From: an uncultured Dorea sp.
Lineage (GTDB): Bacteria > Bacillota > Clostridia > Lachnospirales > Lachnospiraceae
Assembly: GCA_910589275.1 (NCBI GenBank)
Contig: CAJUTH010000054.1
Span: 2,472 to 16,676, forward strand
Length of the DNA stretch: 14,205 nt
Reading direction: 5' to 3'
A program made the translations under genes and the position numbers. The notes under the pieces were generated by a model. That model saw only the letters and a list, made by a program, of their open reading frames with translations. It did not search any database and was not told where the DNA came from. Positions 6,566 through 13,658 of this stretch are shown piece by piece. Position 1 is the stretch's first letter, and the number at the start of each line of letters is the position of its first letter.

Positions 6566-6863
6566 GGAAAAGAAAGAAGGGCTTCAGGAAGAAAGAGAGC
6601 TTTTACCGGAAAAAGGAATAGCGGAAGAAAAGGAAGTTCCATTGAGAAAAGAAACAGCGGAAGAGAAGGAATTTACACTGGAGCAGGCATTTGAGCGGTT
6701 AGAGCAGGTGATCTCGGAGATGGAGAAGGAATCTTCGCTGGAAGAATCCTTCCGGATGTATCATCAGGGAATGGAGCTTCTTAAGGCCTGCAACGATAAG
6801 ATAGACCGGGTTGAGAAACAGATACTGATACTAGATGAGGAGGGCAGGATGCATGAATTCTAG
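6558..6863 (+). CDS. xseB: Exonuclease VII small subunit with N-terminal extension
   Basis: The C-terminal ~65 residues (FTLEQAFERLEQVISEME...SLEESFRMYHQGMELLKACNDKIDRVEKQI) are a standard XseB helical hairpin. The usual length is 65-80 residues; this one has 101 because of about 37 highly charged, E/K-rich residues at the N-terminus. That extension contains a 12-residue periodicity (AEEKEVPLRKET then AEEKEFTLEQAF), visible in DNA as near-identical 15-mers at 6621-6635 and 6657-6671. GGGAGGAAGG just before ATG 6558 supports the start, so the extension is likely translated. No internal start with a good ribosome site is seen near the FTLEQ position. Confidence 0.93.
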   Translation: MSKEKKEGLQEERELLPEKGIAEEKEVPLRKETAEEKEFTLEQAFERLEQVISEMEKESSLEESFRMYHQGMELLKACNDKIDRVEKQILILDEEGRMHEF

Positions 6864-7770
6864 AGAGGCAGAGGGAGCGGGCGGCTTCCACGAGCTGAGA
6901 AAAAAACGAATCGAAGAGATCGAGCAGATACTGGCCGGGTATCTCCCAAAGGAGGAGGGATACCAGAAGATCATTATGGAGGCGATGGCCTACAGCCTGA
7001 TGGCGGGGGGCAAGCGGCTTCGGCCTATGCTGATGAGGGAGACCTACCGGCTGTTCGGAGGAGAAGGAAAGGTTGTGGAGCCCTTTATGGCGGCTCTTGA
7101 GATGATCCATACCTATTCGCTGGTGCATGATGACCTTCCGGCTATGGACGACGATGAGCTGCGCCGGGGAAGGAAGACCACCCATGTGGTATATGGGGAG
7201 GATATGGGAATCCTTGCCGGGGACGCGCTGTTAAATTATGCCTTTGAGACGGCGGCTTCGGCCTTTGCGGATTACCCGGAGGAGAGCCTTGCGATCGGGA
7301 AGGCAGTAGAGATCCTTGGGAAAAAGGCCGGGATCTACGGAATGCTGGGCGGACAGGTTGTGGATGTGAAGGAAACCGGACATGCGGTGAAAAAGGATGT
7401 GCTTGATTTTATCTATGCGCTAAAGACCGGAGCACTTTTGGAGAGCGCCATGATGATCGGCGCCGTGCTTGCGGGAGCCGGGGAAGAAGAGGTTCGTATT
7501 GTAGAAAAAGCGGCGGGCAAGGTGGGACTGGCTTTTCAGGTTCAGGATGATATTCTGGATGTGACCAGTACGGCGGAGGTGCTCGGCAAGCCGATCCACA
7601 GCGATGAGAAGAATGAGAAGACCACCTATGTGACGCTTCTTGGAATCGAGGAGGCGAAGAAGGTGGTGGAGCGGGAGTCTGTTGAGGCGGTCGAACTGAT
7701 CCGCGGGCTTCCTGGCAGCAATCCTTATCTGGAATGGCTTTTGGGTGAACTGGTCCATAGGAAGAAATAA
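6853..7770 (+). CDS. ispA: Polyprenyl synthetase, farnesyl/geranyl diphosphate synthase type
   Basis: It condenses isopentenyl diphosphate with allylic diphosphates to make the C15 precursor of undecaprenyl phosphate and other isoprenoids. The 305-residue product carries GGKRLRP (52-58), the first aspartate-rich motif HDDLPAMDDDELRRGR (92-107), the GQVVD motif (167-171) and the second aspartate motif FQVQDDILDVT (228-238), as in IspA of E. coli and Bacillus. ATG 6853 is chosen over the in-frame ATG 6835 because AGGAGGG (6838-6844) is eight bases upstream of it; it overlaps xseB by 11 bases. In many Firmicutes dxs follows, but here tlyA does, after a 46-base gap. Confidence 0.94.
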   Translation: MNSREAEGAGGFHELRKKRIEEIEQILAGYLPKEEGYQKIIMEAMAYSLMAGGKRLRPMLMRETYRLFGGEGKVVEPFMAALEMIHTYSLVHDDLPAMDDDELRRGRKTTHVVYGEDMGILAGDALLNYAFETAASAFADYPEESLAIGKAVEILGKKAGIYGMLGGQVVDVKETGHAVKKDVLDFIYALKTGALLESAMMIGAVLAGAGEEEVRIVEKAAGKVGLAFQVQDDILDVTSTAEVLGKPIHSDEKNEKTTYVTLLGIEEAKKVVERESVEAVELIRGLPGSNPYLEWLLGELVHRKK

Positions 7771-7816
7771 AGGGATCAAGAAAATGATGGATTTAGGATA
7801 GATAGCGGGAGAGGTT

Positions 7817-8626
7817 ATGAAGGAACGGTTAGACGTACTGCTGGTAAAGCGGAATCTGGCAGAATCAAGGGAAAAAGCGAAGGCTGTTATCATGTCCGGC
7901 AATGTATATGTGGAAGGGCAGAGGGAGGACAAGGCGGGAACCGCATTTCCGGAAGAGGTTTCCATCGAGGTCAGGGGCCATGCGCTTCCCTATGTGAGCC
8001 GGGGAGGGTTAAAGCTTGAGAAAGCCATGCGGCAGTTTGACGTTTCCGTAGAAGGGAAGGTCTGTACCGACGTGGGGTCGTCCACAGGGGGATTTACCGA
8101 CTGTATGCTCCAGAACGGAGCAAGGAAGGTATACGCCATCGATGTGGGAAGAGGGCAGCTTGCATGGAAACTGAGGCAGGACAGCCGGGTGGTCTGCATG
8201 GAGAAGACGAATATCCGGTATGTAAAGCCGGAGGATTTAGGAGAGCCGGTTGATTTTTCCTCTATCGACGTATCCTTTATCTCCTTGACCAAGGTGCTGC
8301 TCCCAATTCGGGATTATCTCCGGGAAAAGGGACAGATTGTAGCCTTAATCAAGCCCCAGTTTGAGGCCGGAAGAGAAAAGGTCGGGAAAAAGGGAGTCGT
8401 CCGGGACAGATCCGTCCATGTGGAAGTGATCGGGCGGGTAATGGATTACGCGCGGTCGATTGGATTTGATGTGCTCAATCTGGATTTTTCCCCGATCCGG
8501 GGACCTGAGGGAAATATCGAGTACCTGCTGCATTTGGAGAAATCCGGCGGGCAGGCAGGAGAGATGCGGTTTGACGGAGACACCGCGCAGACGACTGAGA
8601 GGGCGTTTGCGGAGCTGGCAAAATAA
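7817..8626 (+). CDS. tlyA: TlyA family rRNA 2'-O-methyltransferase (S4 plus FtsJ-like domains)
   Basis: The 269-residue protein has an N-terminal S4 RNA-binding domain (about residues 1-60, RLDVLLVKRNLAESREKAKAVIMSGNVYVEG) and an FtsJ/RrmJ-type methyltransferase domain. It has the SAM-binding loop DVGSSTGGF (85-93) and a plausible K-D-K-E catalytic set: K66 in SRGGLKL, D151 in SIDVSFISL, K179 in LIKPQFE and E235 in GNIEYLL. Characterised TlyA enzymes 2'-O-methylate 16S and/or 23S rRNA; the older 'hemolysin' label is not supported by the sequence. GGGAGAGG lies just before ATG 7817. Same position as yqxC in Bacillus, before the arginine repressor and recN. Confidence 0.93.
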   Translation: MKERLDVLLVKRNLAESREKAKAVIMSGNVYVEGQREDKAGTAFPEEVSIEVRGHALPYVSRGGLKLEKAMRQFDVSVEGKVCTDVGSSTGGFTDCMLQNGARKVYAIDVGRGQLAWKLRQDSRVVCMEKTNIRYVKPEDLGEPVDFSSIDVSFISLTKVLLPIRDYLREKGQIVALIKPQFEAGREKVGKKGVVRDRSVHVEVIGRVMDYARSIGFDVLNLDFSPIRGPEGNIEYLLHLEKSGGQAGEMRFDGDTAQTTERAFAELAK

Positions 8627-8646
8627 AAAACCGCAGGAGTAGAAGG

Positions 8647-9492
8647 ATGGCAGATATGGGTATGGAATGTTTTTTTGTAGTGACGAACGATGGAAAAGAT
8701 AAGGACGGACAGGTTACAGGGAGGATTAAGGAGCTGCTGGAAGCAAAGGGGAAGCGCTGTATCTTTTGCCGGAAGGACGAGCAGAAGAATATTCTTCCGG
8801 AGAGTATCCCTAAGGAGATGGACTGTGCGGTTGTCATCGGCGGGGACGGCTCGCTGATTGAGGTGGCAAGGCTCTTAAAACAAAGAATCCCGCTGCTTGG
8901 GATCAATATGGGAACCTTGGGGTATCTGGCCGAGGTGGAGGTGGAGCGCCTTGAGGAAGCCTTTGACCAGATCCTAGAGGGGAATTATATGACGGAAGAG
9001 CGGATGATGCTGGAAGGGGATTTTGAGGACGGCACAAAGGATGTGGCATTAAATGATATCGTCCTTTCCCGGAAAGGGGCGCTTCGGATCATTCATTTTA
9101 ATCTGTACGTGAACGGAGCACTGTTAAATTCTTACGAAGCGGATGGGATCATTCTTTCTACGCCTACCGGTTCTACGGCCTATAATCTGTCCGCGGGCGG
9201 GCCTATTGTGGAGCCTACGGCCGAGCTTATCGTGGTCACGCCGATCTGTTCCCACGCGCTGAATACCAGCAGCATTGTGCTGTCAGCCGAGGACGAGCTT
9301 AGGATTGAGATCGGGGAGGGAAGGCACGGCCGTTCCGAGGAGGTCTGCATCTCCTTTGACGGAACCAATACAAGGGAGCTTGTAACCGGGCAGACGGTCA
9401 TGGTACGGCGGTCCGGGATGAGCACCACGTTAATGAAGCTGAGCGAGATCAGCTTTTTAGAAATACTGGGCAGGAAGATGAAAGGAAATTAG
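8647..9492 (+). CDS. nadK: NAD kinase (ATP-NAD kinase)
   Basis: It phosphorylates NAD to NADP. The 281-residue product has the GGDG motif (VVIGGDGSLIE, residues 62-71), NMGTLGYLAEVE (88-98), a NDIVLSRKG segment and the NAD-binding stretch DGIILSTPTGSTAYNLSAGGPIVEP. ATG 8647 is taken because AGGAG (8635-8639) is seven bases upstream; two further in-frame ATGs follow within six codons and cannot be fully excluded. The gene is 20 bases from tlyA and five bases from argR, a common order in Clostridia (nadK between tlyA and argR) that differs from Bacillus. Confidence 0.95.
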   Translation: MADMGMECFFVVTNDGKDKDGQVTGRIKELLEAKGKRCIFCRKDEQKNILPESIPKEMDCAVVIGGDGSLIEVARLLKQRIPLLGINMGTLGYLAEVEVERLEEAFDQILEGNYMTEERMMLEGDFEDGTKDVALNDIVLSRKGALRIIHFNLYVNGALLNSYEADGIILSTPTGSTAYNLSAGGPIVEPTAELIVVTPICSHALNTSSIVLSAEDELRIEIGEGRHGRSEEVCISFDGTNTRELVTGQTVMVRRSGMSTTLMKLSEISFLEILGRKMKGN

Positions 9493-9497
9493 CGGGA

Positions 9498-9947
9498 ATG
9501 AAAGTAAACAGACATGCAAAAATTGTTGAGCTGATTAACAAGCATCACATTGAAACTCAGGAAGAACTGGCGGAGTATCTGAACAAAGAAGGATTTAAGG
9601 TGACGCAGGCCACGGTATCCAGGGATATCCGGGATCTGAAGCTTACCAAGGCGCCTACGGAGGATGGCAGGCAGAAATATGTGGTGCATCAGACCATGGA
9701 GACCGAGATGAGTGAGAAATATATCCGGATCCTGAGAGACGGATACGTGTCTATGGATATGGCGCAGAATATCCTTGTGATCAAAACGGTGTCCGGTATG
9801 GCTATGGCGGTCTGCGCGGCGATTGATTCCATGAGGTGGAATGAAGTGGTGGGAAGCATCGCCGGGGACGACACGATCATGTGCGCCATCCGAAGCGTGG
9901 ATGATACGGTCAGGGTGATGGATAAAATTAGTAAAATTGTTTTGTAA
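9498..9947 (+). CDS. argR: Arginine repressor
   Basis: A 149-residue hexameric-type repressor of arginine metabolism genes, AhrC/ArgR family. The N-terminal winged helix holds the recognition helix TQATVSRDIRDL (36-47) and the C-terminal oligomerisation/arginine-binding domain holds IAGDDTIMCAIRS (121-133), where the paired aspartates contact arginine in known structures. ATG 9498 lies five bases after the nadK stop; the ribosome site is modest (AAAGGAAA, about 10 bases upstream), so coupling to nadK translation is likely. I do not see a clear ARG box in the window. Confidence 0.95.
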   Translation: MKVNRHAKIVELINKHHIETQEELAEYLNKEGFKVTQATVSRDIRDLKLTKAPTEDGRQKYVVHQTMETEMSEKYIRILRDGYVSMDMAQNILVIKTVSGMAMAVCAAIDSMRWNEVVGSIAGDDTIMCAIRSVDDTVRVMDKISKIVL

Positions 9948-9980
9948 ATAGAAGGATTTTGCCTGCAAACAGGAGGAGAT

Positions 9981-11669
9981 ATGCTGCAGAATTTACATGT
10001 GAAGAATCTTGCCCTGATCGATGAGATTGAAGTGGAATTTGGTTCGGGGCTGAATATACTGACCGGCGAGACAGGCGCCGGCAAATCAATTATTCTAGGG
10101 TCGGTGAATCTTGCCCTTGGAGGAAGATACACGCGGGACATCCTGCGGGAGGGGGCTTCCTACGGTCTGGTAGAGCTGACCTTTGTGCTGGAGAATGAGA
10201 AGCTCATAAAGCGGCTGGAGGAACTGGATATTGTTCCGGAGGATGGGATGATTGTGTTAAGCAGGCGGCTGATGGATGGCAGAAGCGCCAGCAGGATCAA
10301 TGGAGAGACAGTCACGATGGCAAAGCTTAAGGAAGCCGCGGGGATCCTGATCGATATCCACGGACAACATGAGCACCAGTCTCTTTTGTATAAGAAGAAC
10401 CAACTGCAGATCCTCGACGCTTATGCGGGAGAAACCTTAAGGAAGATCGCGGATCAGGTACGCGCTTCCTACAGGGCTTATAAGAAATGTCTGGAGGAGT
10501 GGGAACAGTCAAGGCTTGATGAGTCGGAGCGGGCGAAGGAAGCTTCATTTCTGGAATTTGAAATTCAGGAGATTGAGGAAGCGGGGCTTACCCTGGGCGA
10601 GGACGAGCAGCTTGAGAGCGATTACCGCCGGATGAACAATGGGAGAGCTATCGCGGAGAATGCAGCGGAGGCCTACGAGTATACCGGAGGCATGTCGGAG
10701 AGCAGCGCCAGTGAGCAGATCAGCCGGGCGATCCGCTGCATGGGCGACGCCGCTAGATACGACGAGAAGGCGGAGGAGCTGTGCGAACAGTTATCCGAGA
10801 TTGACAGTCTTCTTAATGATTTTAACCGGGAACTGTCGGGCTATCAGGATTCCCTGCAGTTTTCCGAGGAAGAATACTACGAGACAGAAGAGCGGCTGAA
10901 TGTGGTGAACCGCTTAAAGACCAAGTATGGAAATTCGATCGGAGAGGTTTTGGAATACTGTGAGGAAAAGAGAGAGCGGCTTCAGGTATTGGAGGATTAC
11001 GACAGCTATCTGGAATCGCTGCAGCAGGAACTTAGCAAACAGGAGAAGCAGTTAAAGAAGGCTGCTAAGGAGCTGACCGCGATGCGGAAGGAACAGGGGA
11101 AGCTTCTGGAAAAACAGGTGGGAAAGGCGCTGCAGGATCTGAATTTTGTGGACGTAAAATTCCAGATTCGGTTTGATGCGCTGACGGATTATACGGCAAA
11201 CGGCAGGGACGACGTGGAATTTCTGATCTCCATGAATCCGGGCGAACCCTTAAAGCCTCTTGCAGGAGTAGCGTCCGGCGGCGAGCTGTCACGGATGATG
11301 CTGGCGATCAAAGCGGTTATGGCGGACAGAGATGAGATCGAGACTTTGATTTTTGACGAGATCGACGTGGGGATCAGCGGAAGAACCGCTCAGAAGGTAT
11401 CGGAAAAGATGGCGGTGATTGGTGACAGCCATCAGGTCATCTGCATCACCCACCTTGCCCAGATCGCGGCAATGGCGGACGCCCACTATGTGATTGAAAA
11501 AACGGTGGCGGGCGGAAAGACAAGAACCGGGATCCGGCTTCTGGAGGAAGAAGAGACGACGGAGGAACTGGCAAGGATTCTTGGCGGCGCAGAAATTACA
11601 GATACGGTCCGGGAGAATGCAAGGGAGATGAAGAAGCTGGCCGGGAACCATAAGAGGAAGGGAAAATAG
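9981..11669 (+). CDS. recN: DNA repair protein RecN
   Basis: An SMC-like ATPase that acts at double-strand breaks. The 562-residue product has a Walker A GETGAGKS (29-36), the family segment DIHGQHEHQSLL, a long central coiled-coil region rich in E, K and Q (roughly residues 150-390), the ABC signature SGGELSRMMLAIKAVM (about 431-446) and Walker B LIFDEIDVGISG. AGGAGGAG sits just before ATG 9981. It ends the conserved gene run. In spore-forming relatives spoIVB and spo0A commonly follow recN; they are not present here. Confidence 0.97.
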   Translation: MLQNLHVKNLALIDEIEVEFGSGLNILTGETGAGKSIILGSVNLALGGRYTRDILREGASYGLVELTFVLENEKLIKRLEELDIVPEDGMIVLSRRLMDGRSASRINGETVTMAKLKEAAGILIDIHGQHEHQSLLYKKNQLQILDAYAGETLRKIADQVRASYRAYKKCLEEWEQSRLDESERAKEASFLEFEIQEIEEAGLTLGEDEQLESDYRRMNNGRAIAENAAEAYEYTGGMSESSASEQISRAIRCMGDAARYDEKAEELCEQLSEIDSLLNDFNRELSGYQDSLQFSEEEYYETEERLNVVNRLKTKYGNSIGEVLEYCEEKRERLQVLEDYDSYLESLQQELSKQEKQLKKAAKELTAMRKEQGKLLEKQVGKALQDLNFVDVKFQIRFDALTDYTANGRDDVEFLISMNPGEPLKPLAGVASGGELSRMMLAIKAVMADRDEIETLIFDEIDVGISGRTAQKVSEKMAVIGDSHQVICITHLAQIAAMADAHYVIEKTVAGGKTRTGIRLLEEEETTEELARILGGAEITDTVRENAREMKKLAGNHKRKGK

Positions 11670-11686
11670 CGGGATATTTGGAAGAT

Positions 11687-11947
11687 ATGAACAGAAAAAA
11701 GAAATTAATAGGATGTTTAGCCGCCGGTATCCTGTTAGCCGTGCTGATGATACCGGAGGTACGGTATTATAAGGACGGCGGAACAAAGGAATACCATGCG
11801 GTTTTATATCAGATTATCCACTGGCATTCCATGCGCGGCACCGAAGGAGCCCATGTGGAGATTTATTATGCGGGGATGGAAATCCGGATCCTTGGAAAGA
11901 CGGTCTATAACAGTGCGGAAGAATATAAAGCCCGGTATTGCGAATAA
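11687..11947 (+). CDS. Small membrane-anchored protein, unknown function
   Basis: About 86 residues: a positively charged N-terminus (MNRKKK), one hydrophobic segment (LIGCLAAGILLAVLMI, roughly residues 7-22) and a soluble part of about 60 residues with YYKDGGTKEYHAVLYQIIHWHSM, a pattern I have the impression of seeing in small Firmicute hypothetical proteins but cannot name. It could be a signal peptide or an N-terminal anchor. Start choice is uncertain: ATG 11687 has poor ribosome-site spacing, and an in-frame TTG at 11678 would add three residues. It lies 17 bases after recN in the same direction and may be read through from it. Confidence 0.65.
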   Translation: MNRKKKLIGCLAAGILLAVLMIPEVRYYKDGGTKEYHAVLYQIIHWHSMRGTEGAHVEIYYAGMEIRILGKTVYNSAEEYKARYCE

Positions 11948-11971
11948 CGTTTTGAGGTGAGGGAGGCTGTT

Positions 11972-12158
11972 ATGCTGAAATTGGAAATAAAAATGGATGA
12001 CGACCGATCTGGAGATTTTCGATTTGGTTCGGGAAATGAGTAATGAGTTTCCGTGGCTTGCTCCATGTCTGAACCATTTTGAAGTAACGAATATTGGTGC
12101 AAACCATGACTTGATGCAGATATTTGAAGAACCTGTACCAGAACCAGATATGATATAA
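11972..12158 (+). pseudogene. Short frameshifted or overlapping reading frame
   Basis: ATG 11972 has a good ribosome site (GGGAGG 11961-11966) but its frame gives only MLKLEIKMDDDRSGDFRFGSGNE before TAA at 12041. The next frame, open from ATG 11997 to TAA at 12158, reads MTTDLEIFDLVREMSNEFPW and then LAPCLNHFEVTNIGANHDLM plus an acidic tail, a protein-like 53-residue sequence that has no ribosome site of its own. A one-base shift near 12005 would give one continuous ~61-residue protein (MLKLEIKMDDDD followed by LEIFDL). I therefore read it as a small gene with a frameshift; two overlapping coupled ORFs is the alternative. I do not recognise the family. Confidence 0.45.
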
Positions 12159-12206
12159 AATAAATCTGAATTACTTTCTAATTAGTTTTGGAAGGAAGAT
12201 AGAAAG

Positions 12207-13328
12207 ATGAGCCATCGTCATTTTTTGCGGATCTTTTTTAGCGAACACATCATTGTGATAGTTGGAATCCTGTTTTTGATAGGCAGATACATAAAAAAAG
12301 GATTTTTTATAGTGGATGTGGGAACTCCGGAGGTTGATTGGAAATTAATAAAAACAATACAAACGCATCGAAAACTTTTGACAGTGATTTTGAATCTGGC
12401 GGTATTTGCGTTGATATTCTTTTATATTTTCGTCATATGCATTCCATTTTTTAAGGATCTGCCATATGTATACCGGGGTGAATATTCATATATTGAGGGA
12501 GTGGTTATAAAGGATCCCAATATTGATTCTTCTAACAAGATCGAGTTATATAATGTGACAATTAAGGATGCAAAGACCGGGGAGAAACTTCGCGTAGATC
12601 TGTATGGGAAAAATGGAATCTGGACCGGGGATGAAATAAAAGCGGAGTATTTCCCCAATTCTGAAGTAGGGATTCTTTTAGAAAAAAACGGAGAACAGGT
12701 AAGAGGGAAGAAAGCGGATGGCGGACAGGCAGAGGGAAAGGAAGAAGATGAAAATGGCTCATCGTTACTGGCAAGAGTACTGATACTGCTTATAAGCGGC
12801 GCCTTATATGGCGCGTTCATGAAACTTGCCTTTAAAGTGAGATATGGAAGAACGACGGTCAAAGATGGAACTTTAGAAGGAGCTGTTGTCCGGGTAAACA
12901 GAATGTATTGTAAATTTTTGCTGATATTCAATATCATTTATATACCGTTAGGTATTTTGGCATTTTTGGCAACGCTGGTATTCATTGTAGTGAAAGACAA
13001 AGAGAATGTCAGGTATACCATATTCATTTTTGCCTGTTCCGTAGTGGCATTTGTATTATGGCGTTATTTGAAAAATAAAAGGATACGGATAACAGAATCA
13101 GGAATCTGGGTTAAAACATTATGGAAAAAAGAGAAATTTTATTTTAGCACAGAGATCAGATATATGATTCCTTCAGAAAATAAAATAAGATTGTTGTTAG
13201 GCCCATCGAGAAGGAAGATTGCAATTACCAGATTATATGATAATTTTGAAGTGCTTTTGGCATGGCTGGAAATGAACTGTAAAAAAAGAAGAAAAAGGAA
13301 AATCGTTGTCAAGAGAACCGTGGAATAA
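12207..13328 (+). CDS. Multi-pass membrane protein with PH-like C-terminal domain
   Basis: A 373-residue protein, unidentified by name. Hydrophobic segments lie near residues 13-29, 56-82, 186-206, 235-262 and 269-287. Between the second and third is a soluble region (about 85-180) with beta-rich EGVVIKDPN...YNVTIKDAKTGEKLRVDLYGKNGIWTGDEIKAEYFP, somewhat OB-like, then a charged linker (GKKADGGQAEGKEEDENG). After the last segment comes ITESGIWVKTLWKKEKFYFSTEIRYM, the beta pattern of bacterial PH-like (DUF6560-like) domains, and a basic tail KKRRKRKIVVKR. The DNA is more AT-rich and its codon use (ATA, AAA, TTA) differs from the recN cluster, suggesting accessory origin. GGAAGGAAG precedes ATG 12207. 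No function is claimed. Confidence 0.75.
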   Translation: MSHRHFLRIFFSEHIIVIVGILFLIGRYIKKGFFIVDVGTPEVDWKLIKTIQTHRKLLTVILNLAVFALIFFYIFVICIPFFKDLPYVYRGEYSYIEGVVIKDPNIDSSNKIELYNVTIKDAKTGEKLRVDLYGKNGIWTGDEIKAEYFPNSEVGILLEKNGEQVRGKKADGGQAEGKEEDENGSSLLARVLILLISGALYGAFMKLAFKVRYGRTTVKDGTLEGAVVRVNRMYCKFLLIFNIIYIPLGILAFLATLVFIVVKDKENVRYTIFIFACSVVAFVLWRYLKNKRIRITESGIWVKTLWKKEKFYFSTEIRYMIPSENKIRLLLGPSRRKIAITRLYDNFEVLLAWLEMNCKKRRKRKIVVKRTVE

Positions 13329-13356
13329 TGGGGTAGGGGCCCTGTTATGCCGCGAA

Positions 13357-13521
13357 AGTCTCTTGACATAAGGCTCTCAGGACATCCTTTTCTTTCGGAA
13401 AAGGGAATTCCCTTTTCCGCGCTTCCAGCATGGACGGGGTCGGGCAGAGCCTGGCAAACGGGTCAAGGGACTGGTCCCTTGGGTGGTGTGAGAGGTCGGT
13501 AGGTGAACTAATCGCCTACCG
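13357..13521 (+). other. Non-coding multi-hairpin region
   Basis: The gene-free stretch 13329-13658 contains: a perfect 24-base palindrome (13396-13419) with 12-base arms; CAAGGGAC 13464-13471 facing GTCCCTTG 13474-13481; CGGTAGG 13497-13503 facing CCTACCG 13515-13521; and a longer-range stem AGTCTCTTGAC 13357-13367 with GTCAAGGGACT 13462-13472 (one G-U), with GGCTCT 13372-13377 pairing AGAGCC 13446-13451 inside it. The long-range stem and the local CAAGGGAC hairpin use the same bases and exclude each other. It could terminate the upstream gene or be a structured RNA; no T tract follows any of the stems. Confidence 0.45.
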
Positions 13522-13589
13522 CCTACTTGATCCAAGGAAGTGATTTGTATTATTTTTGTGAATTCGGGTACACTAAAGCCAAAAAGGTA

Positions 13590-13618
13590 TTTACATTCTC
13601 TCGTTAAATGAGTATAAT
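13590..13618 (+). promoter_or_regulatory. Promoter of the AbiEi-like gene
   Basis: TTTACA (13590-13595) and TATAAT (13613-13618) with a 17-base spacer, 41 bases before the start codon. One of the best consensus matches in the window. Confidence 0.75.
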
Positions 13619-13634
13619 GTAAAGAAAGAATGTA
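13590..13634. promoter_or_regulatory. Candidate operator: AATGTA half-sites over the promoter
   Basis: TTTACATT (13590-13597) is an exact inverted repeat of AATGTAAA (13616-13623), covering both the -35 and the end of the -10. A third half-site AGAATGTA (13627-13634) is inverted relative to TACATTCT (13592-13599). AbiEi antitoxins are known to repress their own operon by binding inverted repeats in the promoter, so this is a reasonable autoregulatory site, but it is inferred from position and symmetry. Confidence 0.45.
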
Positions 13635-13658
13635 GAGCAATACGAGGAGGCGGTGTTT

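Noticed and set aside
13363..13368. TTGACA as a promoter after the membrane protein gene
   Set aside because: No -10 at proper spacing; the bases are better explained as part of the long-range stem.
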